Shown: one piece after another, positions 1-10,100 of the stretch
Position numbering within the stretch: position 1 is the first letter of the stretch
Layout: every line of letters begins with the position of its first letter
Origin: a virus
Direction: 5' to 3' (one strand)
DNA: 44,182 nt
IMG/VR virus record: IMGVR_UViG_3300035698_017885
Location: 1 to 44,182 of that record
Made by a program: the position numbers and the translations under genes
The notes under the pieces: model-generated
What the model was told of the DNA's origin: nothing
What the model saw: the letters and a program-made list of their open reading frames with translations, nothing else
Databases searched by the model: none

Positions 1-1756
1 ATTCATCGCGTATAAAATCCGCTTTCCAAATATGGTACTCATCAACGGAAACACCGGCTACGCTCCCCCATATCAATAATATAGCACCATCACCACCAAA
101 TGCGTTTACTTCATCGACCTGTGGCGGTCTCTCTCCCTCGTAATATCCTCCCCATACATCACCATAATCTATAGGTAAAACGGTATAATGAAAACTTACT
201 TCCCCACTGGTGTTGCCGTCTAAATCTACGGCTGTTATTTGTATGGTATACCTATGATTAGGAGTCAAACTATCGTATGGAATCACATAACTTTTCGCGG
301 GTCCATTGTTAATCGCAGTAACGATATTAGTATCACTCTCTGCATCTATATCTCTATCTACAACAGTTACTAAATTATGGTCTAAATAAGGAGCCTTGTT
401 TGCCCATGTAAACTCAAGACCGTTGTCATCAAGATTAGCACTTATAGAAGACGGGGCAGAAGGCGAAACAGAAATACCAGTATAGATTCTTTGGACAATT
501 CCATTACTGATATCACCATCTTCATCCACTCCCTGTATTTTAATTATGTAATCTGTTTTGGATAATATTGGGTAGCATATGCTGTCCACAACAAATGTAT
601 CTATGGAAAAATCGCTAATATTTTCATAAACATAAACGGGGTCTGATTCTTTGTAGCCATTTTCAACAAGCGTAATAACGTATTTTAACGCTGGAGGCTT
701 ATACACGTCGATTCCGGCATCCCACGCTAAATCGAACATAATAGAATTAGGATTCCTATCACTGACTGACGACGACAAAATAACATTTTCGACTTCGGCT
801 GGACCCAAATTTACTTGAGGAGAGAGTTTGGTATTGAATCCGTCAGATAGAACTCCGTTTGCGTTAACAGAGTATAGGGTGCAAGAATACAACACGGTGT
901 TGGTAAGACCGTCCAAAACAAAGTTGTGATCGTCTATATCTAAATCATAGTCAGTTGAAGCACCAGCTGGGTTTCCTTCATAATCCAATTCTTGAATACG
1001 CAAAATATAATTATCCGGGAACGGAGATTTATTCTCTCCCCAAATAAATGATATTTCTCCATCTCCAGGAAAACCAACGAAATAAGAAGGTAGAGAAGCT
1101 GGAACTAGCTCTTGTAATGTGGTAGTACCAACCGCTACGCTTGGCCCGCTGTTATTCCCAGAGGCATCAACAGCCGAGACTCTATAAGAATAAGCAGTAT
1201 TTTCTGCCAACCCACTATCAGCGTATGTAGACACCGTTGGACTGACTATTGTAGTCCAAGTGGCCCCTCCATCATCGGTCCTTTCCAATATGTAGTTATT
1301 GAAATCTGCTTCTACATTATCATCCCAATCAACGGTCAACGAATTTTTAGTAACGTCAGACAGTGCCAAACCAACAGGAACAGCAGGTGCAACAGCGTCA
1401 GCCCATGCGAATGAAGTTGGAGAACAAAATGGGCCTACTACGCCAAATAACCCAGGTTTTCTTTGAAGATAAACATAAGATGTAGCACTAACAGTTACTT
1501 CAATGGTCATATCACTAAACGTTCTGGCAATGTATTTATTTATCAGCCCTTGTCCATATGATACTTGCACTTGGGGAACACCGCCAACAGTCGCATCCGT
1601 GGTGGCCCAACCTGTGATGCGGCCATTACCAAGGACGGACGAGATAAACCCAACTTGTGTGTCTATGACAAGAAATCTATTTTTGTCAACCTTCGCACTG
1701 TAAGGTTCACCTGATACAAACGCTTGTAGATTATAATATTTACTATATGTTGGCAT
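1..1756 (-). CDS. Fibronectin type III-repeat tail/fibre protein, C-terminus cut by window edge
   Basis: Reading frame is open from an ATG at 1756 to the left edge (585 codons seen, no stop), so the protein is incomplete. It starts MPTYSKYYNLQAF. Residues about 20-60 (KNRFLVIDTQVG, then NGRITGWATTDAT) form the same N-terminal module as the gene just upstream. From about residue 125 onward there are several fibronectin type III-like repeats, recognisable by W-D-x-N, N-Y-x-L-x-R, Y-S/Y-R-V-S-A-V-D and similar strands. FN3 repeats are common in phage tail-tip and fibre proteins, where they are thought to bind host surface carbohydrate. It follows the previous gene by two bases and has no strong ribosome site, which suggests coupled translation. 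The FN3 reading is solid; the exact virion position is inference. Confidence 0.85.
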   Translation of the reverse strand, partial: MPTYSKYYNLQAFVSGEPYSAKVDKNRFLVIDTQVGFISSVLGNGRITGWATTDATVGGVPQVQVSYGQGLINKYIARTFSDMTIEVTVSATSYVYLQRKPGLFGVVGPFCSPTSFAWADAVAPAVPVGLALSDVTKNSLTVDWDDNVEADFNNYILERTDDGGATWTTIVSPTVSTYADSGLAENTAYSYRVSAVDASGNNSGPSVAVGTTTLQELVPASLPSYFVGFPGDGEISFIWGENKSPFPDNYILRIQELDYEGNPAGASTDYDLDIDDHNFVLDGLTNTVLYSCTLYSVNANGVLSDGFNTKLSPQVNLGPAEVENVILSSSVSDRNPNSIMFDLAWDAGIDVYKPPALKYVITLVENGYKESDPVYVYENISDFSIDTFVVDSICYPILSKTDYIIKIQGVDEDGDISNGIVQRIYTGISVSPSAPSSISANLDDNGLEFTWANKAPYLDHNLVTVVDRDIDAESDTNIVTAINNGPAKSYVIPYDSLTPNHRYTIQITAVDLDGNTSGEVSFHYTVLPIDYGDVWGGYYEGERPPQVDEVNAFGGDGAILLIWGSVAGVSVDEYHIWKADFIRDE

Positions 1757-1758
1757 TA

Positions 1759-3366
1759 TTAAGAATTAAGCATCACTTTTTGACCGTCCTCTAATTCAAA
1801 CATAAAAGAGAATCCATTAACCCTTGGTATACTTTCGTACTTTTCATCAGAATCAGGACCACTAGACACGAACGTGTATCCACTACCACCGGCGGTAAAA
1901 CTGTCTCCATCCCATATATCGATAATCATATAATATGTAATGCCCGTGGTAAAATCTGACGCATCAGGATAGTATGTTATTTGTGCTTCAGCCCCAGTAT
2001 CAACTTCGAATCCAGCAGCAGGGATTGTAGCATCATCGTTAATGATCCACCCTTCTTGATCATCTTCACTAAAAGCGGTCTGATACAAAACAGTCATAGC
2101 TGCGTCAGTATAAAATTTAATCCTAAAATGGAAATCATGAGATTCTATGTCATCATTAGTAAATTCAAAATCCACATAATCGATAAAAGCAGTAGCATAT
2201 GGGTCGTGTGTATACAAATTAGTAGGAGAGGTAAGTTCGATCCCTATCCTCATCGAACTACCATCCTCATTAATAGTATTAACCGTATTTAATGTCAAAG
2301 CTGTATATTCAGGAAAATCAGTCGCGTTACTAAGCGTCAATCCGAACTCAATACTACCATCTGATACAACATCGGTATCAGCAGAGACAAAACACTTCAC
2401 GATAGGACTTGGCAGAGTAAACGATTTAGTAAAGAAGTAAGCCGTGGTCCCGCCAAATGGGAATCCAGCAATAGTTTCCGCTTCACTATCTACTGTAGCA
2501 GTAGAATTAATTGGGTCGTAAAATGCGGTCGGAGAAATTCCGGCAACGAATATAATCTCGTTGATAAAATATTCATCTATATTAGAATACAGTCTCTTCA
2601 GGAAAATGCTTTGTAACATTCTGTTAGCAGTTGCAATTTCACCCAGTAAATTAGTAGAATCAAAATTTTGTACATATGTATCTAATTGGGCGTGGGTTAA
2701 AACCCCTCTATTAATTAAAGTATTGTGGTTCAAAAGAGGAATTCTATCCAGATCAAATCTACCTGAATTAATTTTTACGGCATCAAATGATTTTATTTTA
2801 GCACCAGATACTCTATTTTTCGTATCTGCTTCTAAATCTATTTTTGTTGGATATCCTCTATGTCTGTGAGATAGAATAAGACTATTTATCTGTTGATCCA
2901 CAATTACATAATCTCTATCTGTATTATCAATGGAGGTAATAGCATTGTCACCTGTTACTATTTTTGCCAATTTAACAGATGTCGTCAAACTAGAATCACT
3001 AGAATACGAGAGTTTAACGAAATTCTTTGTAGTCATATCAGGATTACTATGTGTAGCATAAACATACAAGACGGAATTAGGTGGCAAGTAGTCTAAAACA
3101 GTGGGAACAACCGTCTCAGACGCTCTTAGAGAGATAATACCCGTGCCAGACGCTATGGAGGCAGAAATACCATTACCATGGCTGTATGTGGCGTCTGTAA
3201 CCTCCCACCCAGTAATCACCCCGTTCCCGAATATGTTATACAACCCATAAATTTGTTTATCAATAAATAGAAATCTATCTACTTCTCTAGCGGTGTTAAT
3301 AGGCTCATTCAGAACATCTCCGAAATCGAAGTAAGCCATATTATAATTTGGAGTGAATCCAGCCAT
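1759..3366 (-). CDS. Tail-tip/fibre protein with conserved N-terminal module
   Basis: A 535-residue protein beginning MAGFTPNYNMAYF, with a CGGAGA ribosome site. Residues about 28-60 (VDRFLFIDKQIYG, NGVITGWEVTDAT) match the N-terminus of the downstream FN3 protein, so the two are paralogous at this end and probably dock to the same baseplate site. The middle (about 165-280) looks helical and the C-terminal half is beta-rich, with a possible jelly-roll around EFTNDDIESHDFHFRIKFYTD. No catalytic motif was seen. Its position after the hub-like gene and before the FN3 protein fits a tail-tip structural role. The family was not recognised. Confidence 0.75.
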   Translation of the reverse strand: MAGFTPNYNMAYFDFGDVLNEPINTAREVDRFLFIDKQIYGLYNIFGNGVITGWEVTDATYSHGNGISASIASGTGIISLRASETVVPTVLDYLPPNSVLYVYATHSNPDMTTKNFVKLSYSSDSSLTTSVKLAKIVTGDNAITSIDNTDRDYVIVDQQINSLILSHRHRGYPTKIDLEADTKNRVSGAKIKSFDAVKINSGRFDLDRIPLLNHNTLINRGVLTHAQLDTYVQNFDSTNLLGEIATANRMLQSIFLKRLYSNIDEYFINEIIFVAGISPTAFYDPINSTATVDSEAETIAGFPFGGTTAYFFTKSFTLPSPIVKCFVSADTDVVSDGSIEFGLTLSNATDFPEYTALTLNTVNTINEDGSSMRIGIELTSPTNLYTHDPYATAFIDYVDFEFTNDDIESHDFHFRIKFYTDAAMTVLYQTAFSEDDQEGWIINDDATIPAAGFEVDTGAEAQITYYPDASDFTTGITYYMIIDIWDGDSFTAGGSGYTFVSSGPDSDEKYESIPRVNGFSFMFELEDGQKVMLNS

Positions 3367-3381
3367 ATCTATTCTCCGTAA

Positions 3382-3603
3382 TTACTCCACAACGACAGGA
3401 GTACCGCCTTGATCGCCTACCCGATACTGCTTATTAGATCCGAGGCCATATCTGAATATTTGCGTCAAGTGCATACTCCTATATCCAGACGTGTTTGTGT
3501 CCTTCACATTATCTATACTATTACTACCAGTTATTTGGCTATCGATTGCGGCATTTCTTCTTTTTTTTATTCTCGCTATTTGAATATCCGGGTCCATTTG
3601 CAT
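3382..3603 (-). CDS. Small hypothetical protein between hub and tip genes
   Basis: 73 residues, starting MQMDPDIQIARIKKRR and ending GGTPVVVE. An AAGGAA ribosome site lies upstream and the gene sits 15 bases before the next gene, in the same direction. The N-terminus is basic and probably helical; the rest is polar with no membrane segment or known motif. The fit in the operon and the ribosome site support a real gene. Function is unknown; a small tail-tip accessory protein is the most that context allows. Confidence 0.65.
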   Translation of the reverse strand: MQMDPDIQIARIKKRRNAAIDSQITGSNSIDNVKDTNTSGYRSMHLTQIFRYGLGSNKQYRVGDQGGTPVVVE

Positions 3604-3619
3604 AATAATTAATTCCTTT

Positions 3620-3635
3620 TTTATTTAATCGGCAA
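3620..3635 (-). promoter_or_regulatory. Candidate phage promoter motif (CCGAT + AT-rich)
   Basis: The minus strand reads TTGCCGATTAAATAAA in the gap after the hub gene and upstream of the 73-residue gene. It resembles the motifs at 20904-20925, 34012-34025, 39621-39642 and 40878-40898. The role is inferred only from recurrence and position. Confidence 0.35.
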
Positions 3636-3636
3636 T

Positions 3637-6600
3637 TTAAGTTAACAAACTGCCAGTTTGTCCATGTAGCCACTCACCTTCTACCTCTGTTTCCCACTTA
3701 TTCTCACCTGCCACAATTGTTTGTGACACATTAATCACAATTAATTTTTGCCCATCAATGTCTGCAATATCAAAACATCTCATAGGCAATCCTGCTGTTT
3801 TGAATTTGTAAACAACGGGAGGTCTAAAGAATTTCGACAGATGCTTCGAATATAAATCAGTTGCTATTTCGCTACTAAAAATACCATCCATCTGCAAAAA
3901 AGTTTTTCTATATCCTAAGAATCCTTCCGAGTTGGGGTCTTCTACGCTCGGAAAATTCATCTGGTCTGCCATTATATATTCATGATCTGGCGTAGTAGAT
4001 ATAATGTGGATATTATTATACACATCTTCTACAACTATTTCGTGTGTCACTGTATCAAAAACCAGCTGAGCGTTTGATGTATTAGAAGCACTAAACCACC
4101 AACGAGTTGGGATATTACCACCACCACCGCCAGTAGTAGTATCTTCTGGGTTGAATATGATATCGGCTATAGGAAATTCTTCATAATGAAACAATCCATC
4201 GCAGTCAAAGAATATCACTTTACCAGAACGTTCTGCGATTTTTTCTATACACGACATCACATTATCACCATCTTTAAATCTAAATTCTGCACCACCTTGC
4301 AGTTTATTATAAGAGTTAGGCAAAGCATATACCGTTGATTTTGGCACATTTCTACCTCCGTCAAAGTCTCCATTCCCTCCACCCCACGTTGGGTCTGAAT
4401 TGACGAATCTCTGTAGCAGACTAGCTGGTTGCCAATCTTTCTCGCCAAATTTAGCTATTTTCAACAATTCATAAATCGCGTTTATATCTCTTACTCCATC
4501 AAAAAACGGAGAATTAAATATTAAAAAGTCTCGTAAAACTTTACTATAATCATGAATTTTACACTCCATTGTCCTCTTTCCGGGAGATTCAGTAATTGTC
4601 CCACCATAACAAATACCAGTAAACAGTTTGAAAAATCCAGCGTTAGTCCCTAAATTAAATATCCCAGCAACGTGATCTCTTATACCAAGCAAATCACGCT
4701 CATTCTGATTCCCCATCAAACTATAATTGCAACCTTCATATCCAGCCCAAATTTCCACATAAAACGCCTTATCCTTCAAATCTTCAATATGAGAATAACC
4801 CAAATTATCTCCACCTTTGTTAATGAGCAAACTCATATTAGCGGTATGTTCCATCTTATTATAATCCTGAGCACCCCACGTTTCAGAATATTGGAGAACA
4901 TGACTGCTGATATCCCTGGATTGTGATGGCCACGCATCTTCAACTTTAGAAATACCTACCAATTTACAATTAGCCAACACAGGAGTCACACATTTTTTCA
5001 AAGTATAGCCACTCTGAAAAGTATGATTACCAACTTTCATATCGATGTCGAAATAGAAGGATGTATATCCCTTTTTTCTTCCTTTGTTCCTATATTTTAT
5101 ATCTAATTTGCTAGGTGCTTTGATATTATAGGTTTTTATAGGTTTACCAAAATGCATAAAGTTCGTTTTTTTGTTCTTCCCTTTTAACCACGATCTCTTT
5201 TCTGTCATTTGTTGTGCATCATTGATGTAATATGGTTTTTTGTCTTTTCCTCTTATCCTGCCATCGCCTTTAAACTTTCCATTGCCGATTTTTTTCTCTA
5301 TCCCCATATCTCTGATACTAAACAGAATTTGTACATCCCCTGGCAAAACAAACGGAGCGGCTGGTTTTTTATTAAGGATTTCATCATCTGATGGGAGAGG
5401 CAATAAAATAGTAGATTTTTCGACGTATTCGATTGGGCTAAATGTAATAGCAGCGTTTGTATTGCCTCCCCAAATTGCTATTCTTCCAGGCGGGACAACG
5501 AACAATGGCCCTGGGTTTTCCTCTTCCCCATTTTCATGACCAACAACGGGGACAGGGGTAACTGGTTGGGCAGCACCGGCAGCTAAATTGATATTAATAT
5601 TTAGTGCTCTAGTTTCAGCAGGCCTTGTACTTCTAACAGCATTGCCTTGGTCATCTAATGTCACGGTCGATGACGGATTCATCTGCCCAGTATTTGCAGA
5701 AATTCCCTGCTGTGGGCCGGTGCTGACCCCTTCAACATCCATATTGGCACCACCAGCATTACCGTTAGCCGGAACACCAGCAACGGCACCACCTACCTCT
5801 TCTGGAAGTAATGTATTTTCAATAATCCAAGGAATATCCTCATTGTCATTGAACACAACCACAATTTTGCCAAGATGGCTACGAACCGCAACTTTAAGAT
5901 TTTGATTACGGATAAGCTGTTCCCCCTTCGCCGCCGAATACTCACTAACGAAAAAAGAACGGTAGGAGGGAGCAGTATCAGCCAACACCTGCAATGCTTC
6001 GTCTACACTCATAATACTTTTATCCGCTTCATCAAGAAACGAATTTATTTCAACATCAGCAGAGTCCGCTAATCCAAGTACGGCTTTAAGTCCTTTCACT
6101 GTATCTCCTTGTAGTGTGCCTTCTTCGGCCTCCTGTACTGTAGTCGGTCCTACAAAATCCAGCCTGCTACTAAACAGGATTTTAACAAAACGAGGATGAG
6201 ATTTTTGCGGGATAATGATAAAATAATGATAATTTAAGTCTATACCCATCTCGATAATAAAATATGCCTGTCTTGTAAAATCAAACCTCTCTCCTGTTTT
6301 TTCAATGGCGTTATTCTCAAGATCGAAATTCACAACACCTTCGTTTCTTTTGTTGACAGTTTGGGTAACATCAAGACCTTCATAGGAAATTTTAGAATCC
6401 GGTAGTGTATACCTCTCGAATGTTGGCTTGCCTTTTCTATTAAGAGTATCAGTCGAAAAATTAATTCTGCCAAATTGCACAAAGAAATCTTCACCTCTAA
6501 AGATCGGAGTTGTTTTTTCCAATCTCCAATGGCCACCTTTCGGATTACCAGTATCCCCAGGATCAACAGCGTTTATCATTGGAGTAGTAACGTGCCCATC

Positions 6601-7140
6601 AGCAGATTCATTTAAATCACCATTACCATCAGGATTCCGAAGAACTTCATTAGATCTTTTAATAGACCATCTCCCTTGGTCGTATTTAACATTAGTGTTA
6701 ATCAAATCTGTTGTATATTTACTAAAACGCGGGATTTCATGGTTTGATGGCAAGAATACATGCGGTGTGACTCTCCACGAAAACTCTTGTTTCAGAGGAG
6801 GATTATCTTCTTGCCCAAATGCAGCCAAGCCAGGATCAACTTCGTCTGGTCCAGAGGTGAATACAAATTGAGAATGGTAAACATGTTTTTGTTTAAGAAA
6901 TACTCCCAATTCCCCTTTAACCCAACTAAGATTTTCCCGAATCATTCTTGGCATAACGGCAACCGTTTTATTGTTAAACACCAAATTATGATCAGCAAAC
7001 TCCGTTTTTTCAAACGGGCATCTTCTGTTAATAAAACATTTCAACTTGACAACTCCCAAGTTATAATTGGCATCATCACCACGCCAATGTTTATTACGGG
7101 GTATACCTGTTATAGGAAGAGATATCGGGGCTGTTGCCAT
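3637..7140 (-). CDS. Baseplate hub-like tail protein
   Basis: 1167 residues, start MATAPISLPITGI, with a strong AAAGGAGA ribosome site. The C-terminal third (about 700-1160) reads like a late-control-protein-D/gp27-type hub. It has beta-rich segments, a DINAIYELLKIAKFGEKDW stretch, then FRFKDGDNVMSCIEKIAERSGKVIFFDCDG, the pattern in hub proteins where a helix pair precedes the second barrel. The N-terminal 400 residues are a separate beta-rich region. Residues about 430-580 are a low-complexity linker rich in Gly, Ala, Pro and Asn. About 620-690 is very Lys/Gly-rich. It lies downstream of the tape measure and the giant tail protein, where hub or tail-associated proteins are usual. Assignment is from pattern and order, so moderate. 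Confidence 0.6.
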   Translation of the reverse strand: MATAPISLPITGIPRNKHWRGDDANYNLGVVKLKCFINRRCPFEKTEFADHNLVFNNKTVAVMPRMIRENLSWVKGELGVFLKQKHVYHSQFVFTSGPDEVDPGLAAFGQEDNPPLKQEFSWRVTPHVFLPSNHEIPRFSKYTTDLINTNVKYDQGRWSIKRSNEVLRNPDGNGDLNESADGHVTTPMINAVDPGDTGNPKGGHWRLEKTTPIFRGEDFFVQFGRINFSTDTLNRKGKPTFERYTLPDSKISYEGLDVTQTVNKRNEGVVNFDLENNAIEKTGERFDFTRQAYFIIEMGIDLNYHYFIIIPQKSHPRFVKILFSSRLDFVGPTTVQEAEEGTLQGDTVKGLKAVLGLADSADVEINSFLDEADKSIMSVDEALQVLADTAPSYRSFFVSEYSAAKGEQLIRNQNLKVAVRSHLGKIVVVFNDNEDIPWIIENTLLPEEVGGAVAGVPANGNAGGANMDVEGVSTGPQQGISANTGQMNPSSTVTLDDQGNAVRSTRPAETRALNININLAAGAAQPVTPVPVVGHENGEEENPGPLFVVPPGRIAIWGGNTNAAITFSPIEYVEKSTILLPLPSDDEILNKKPAAPFVLPGDVQILFSIRDMGIEKKIGNGKFKGDGRIRGKDKKPYYINDAQQMTEKRSWLKGKNKKTNFMHFGKPIKTYNIKAPSKLDIKYRNKGRKKGYTSFYFDIDMKVGNHTFQSGYTLKKCVTPVLANCKLVGISKVEDAWPSQSRDISSHVLQYSETWGAQDYNKMEHTANMSLLINKGGDNLGYSHIEDLKDKAFYVEIWAGYEGCNYSLMGNQNERDLLGIRDHVAGIFNLGTNAGFFKLFTGICYGGTITESPGKRTMECKIHDYSKVLRDFLIFNSPFFDGVRDINAIYELLKIAKFGEKDWQPASLLQRFVNSDPTWGGGNGDFDGGRNVPKSTVYALPNSYNKLQGGAEFRFKDGDNVMSCIEKIAERSGKVIFFDCDGLFHYEEFPIADIIFNPEDTTTGGGGGNIPTRWWFSASNTSNAQLVFDTVTHEIVVEDVYNNIHIISTTPDHEYIMADQMNFPSVEDPNSEGFLGYRKTFLQMDGIFSSEIATDLYSKHLSKFFRPPVVYKFKTAGLPMRCFDIADIDGQKLIVINVSQTIVAGENKWETEVEGEWLHGQTGSLLT

Positions 7141-7159
7141 TATACTATACTATCTCCTT

Positions 7160-10100
7160 TTACGCGAAAAATATTGCAGGTTGCGGTTCCTGCGTTCCTT
7201 CTTCCACGTAAGGTACTAAGGTCGGATACAAACTTGCAATCCATATACTATACTCACTATCACAATAAAACATTTTCAATAATCCTTTTCTGCCAAAATA
7301 AGCCGCAGGCTGCATATAGGTTGCTATGTCATCTTTTTTGGCAAAGGACAACACATCATACAATTCCACATCCCTTTCAGGAGTATCATGCCCCACAATA
7401 AACATAGGCTTATTAGGAGAATCTGGTTGTAATTCAAACCATTTAATAACTTCGCCTTTTTCTACCTTTCTCCTACCTAATAGATTAATAATACTGTTAT
7501 CGAATTGTCTAACAAACAGCCCAAAGTTTGTATCACTGGAATCATAGGTGTCATATTCATCATAACTCGTATCATAGATGAACATAAATGCGGCCTTGTC
7601 AGTCATCTCATCGTAGGTGATATTAATCTGTCTGACCTTGGCAGCATACATTATTGGCATAGCATTATCAGGGGCCATACCAGCTTCATCCTGAGCTAAT
7701 AATGTATTTAATTCTTTCTGTTTCTCTATAAATTGTTCGATCAATTCCGCCTTTTGTCGTCTTTCTTCCTCGCTTTGAGGAATGCCCATATCGTCTATCT
7801 GTTTTTTCAAAGCTTCCAACTCTTCTTCTAGTTCTTCTATTTTCTCTCTTCTACTTTTGCAGAATTTAGGTTCACCCTCACCATAATTTTTACTAAATTC
7901 GTCACTCCTCACTCCACAGGGAGTCACGGAACCAAAACTGCCAAGAAAATATGTGTCGCACATAAATGTTTGCCTTTGTATTTCATACTTCATCCTATAT
8001 TCCCATGTATCTTCATCCTCTTCGTCTTCTATTTCATAAGGATTCAAAGCATGGAAACATGCATTTTCTATCACAACTATCCATTTGCTCATAGCATATC
8101 CAGCCAAGATCCCACCAAGACCAGTTCTCATATCTACGTAGAACACCATAGGTATGCCTTTGTTGTCAAGATAAGAGCAAAACAAGGTTTTGTCATACGA
8201 TCTTATTTTTTCTCTTTTCTCTAAATCTTCGTATTCTCCACTATCATATAGTTGATTAAATTCTATATCTCGTCCCCATACTACTCTAGGAAGGTAGGCA
8301 TATCCACTGCCACGCGGTGGCCAGTTGGCTAACCTTACGGGATTAACTGTCTCTATTTCTCTTTTGATATCTTTGAATTTCTTCAGATACAAATCTCCAT
8401 CTTCTTCACCGTCATCTAATAATAAACTATCAATAATACAAGGATCTCTCCTCATTAAATCATTCATAGTATCCTCAGCAAATATAGGAGGACCACCGTC
8501 TATAATGTGAATAGGACTTTGCCTCAGAACTTGTCCTTTAGATGTAAAACCAGACAGACGAGCATCGTTTGGTGTATCGGTTTCAAATTCACCTAATCGT
8601 TTAGTATACACGTATGCGTCTTTCATGTCGAACAACGAACAATCAATAATTTTGACGGCAAGATAATGTTTCGCAAAAACGAAGTACAGAAAAATTCTGT
8701 TATTTATCATATCAGAAACAGCATACGGCTGGGATGCACTTTCATCCTTTTTTAACCAAACTAAATCGTTAAATTCAAACCATGTTTGACCGTTATTATA
8801 TGACACTGCTACAGAAATATTGGTTTCCTTTATCAAGTCTGTATTTGCTTGTATTTCCCAATTCTCTGGGTATTCGTCGCCTACTCCTATCGCCCACGGG
8901 TCAACCGGTGGGCACTTATCTTCTTCGCTGCTCTCACTACTTTCCTCTGGTTCATAATCCCTCTCATAGAATGCATAAACGGTCCCCTTCGCATCATGTG
9001 CTACGCTAGAATAAGGACCACCTATTTTGAAATCGAGAAAATCATCGTGATCCATTTTAACAGCCGTAACACCTCGAACGGCGAATCCCGCAGCACTATC
9101 ACCATTGTTTCCATACATGGCAACCAAACCAGCATTTGACATTCTCATATCTATAATTTTTTGTACATTTCCATCTTCGTAAAACTCTGGCAAATTATCT
9201 TTATGATATAGCGGTATTTCATCGATAGTATTCATCGATTCACCAAGTGTGGCAAATAGCATTTTTTCTAGCGAATTTTTCTTAGGATTGTATTCTAAAA
9301 CAATTTGTTTTATAACTTCCCATTCATAATAGTTAGGCGGGATATATGCTTCTCCATAGGCTTTGGCCCCAGTAGTGTCCGTTTTGGACACAAACGCTAA
9401 CGCATTCCGCATCATATTAGGAACTGAGACATCTCTAATGCCATGTTTACTTATATACAAAGCTCCTTCTTCAACACTGATTATTCTGCCTCTCTTGAAT
9501 GCGAATGGTTCAATGTTCAACTCGCCTTTTATTTGGTCAGCACGATTAGGTAAACAGAGTTCTTTCGCAGAAGATTCTGATGATTCTGATGATTCTGAAC
9601 TTATGATTGCAGATGAAGAAGAACTTGAACTAGGCAAATCCCACCAACCATCCTCATCGTATAGTAGCGTAGATTTTATATATCCCTCACATGCTATCCT
9701 TTCTAATACCTTACGAGGGGTGTCTGTGCCGGTTGTCAATGTAGTATTATCAAAATCTCTGAATCGGATTATGTTACCGCCATACAGATCCACTACCAAT
9801 TCGTCTATACCTTCTATAAGTTCCTCTTCTCTTCTGTGTTCCAAAATTTCTGTGAGTCCAGCAGCCCAATCATCACTTCTTTTCAAATCTGCGAAAATTG
9901 AATCCACACCATCTTTGTCAATACCGTATTTGCTGTAAGATCCCTGTGCATTCGGCAATTCTGGAACCTGATGGAAACTAATTGCCCTATTACAAAACTC
10001 AGAACCAGTCAAAAATGAAGAGATTCTATAAGGATTAGAATGGACAGATAGATTGCCCCTTGGACAATAATGAGTTCCCCAGACATACATAGGATCGAAT

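Noticed and set aside
6760-7401. 213-residue plus-strand frame spanning two gene ends
   Set aside because: Antisense to the hub and giant tail genes, no ribosome site, no recognisable protein features.
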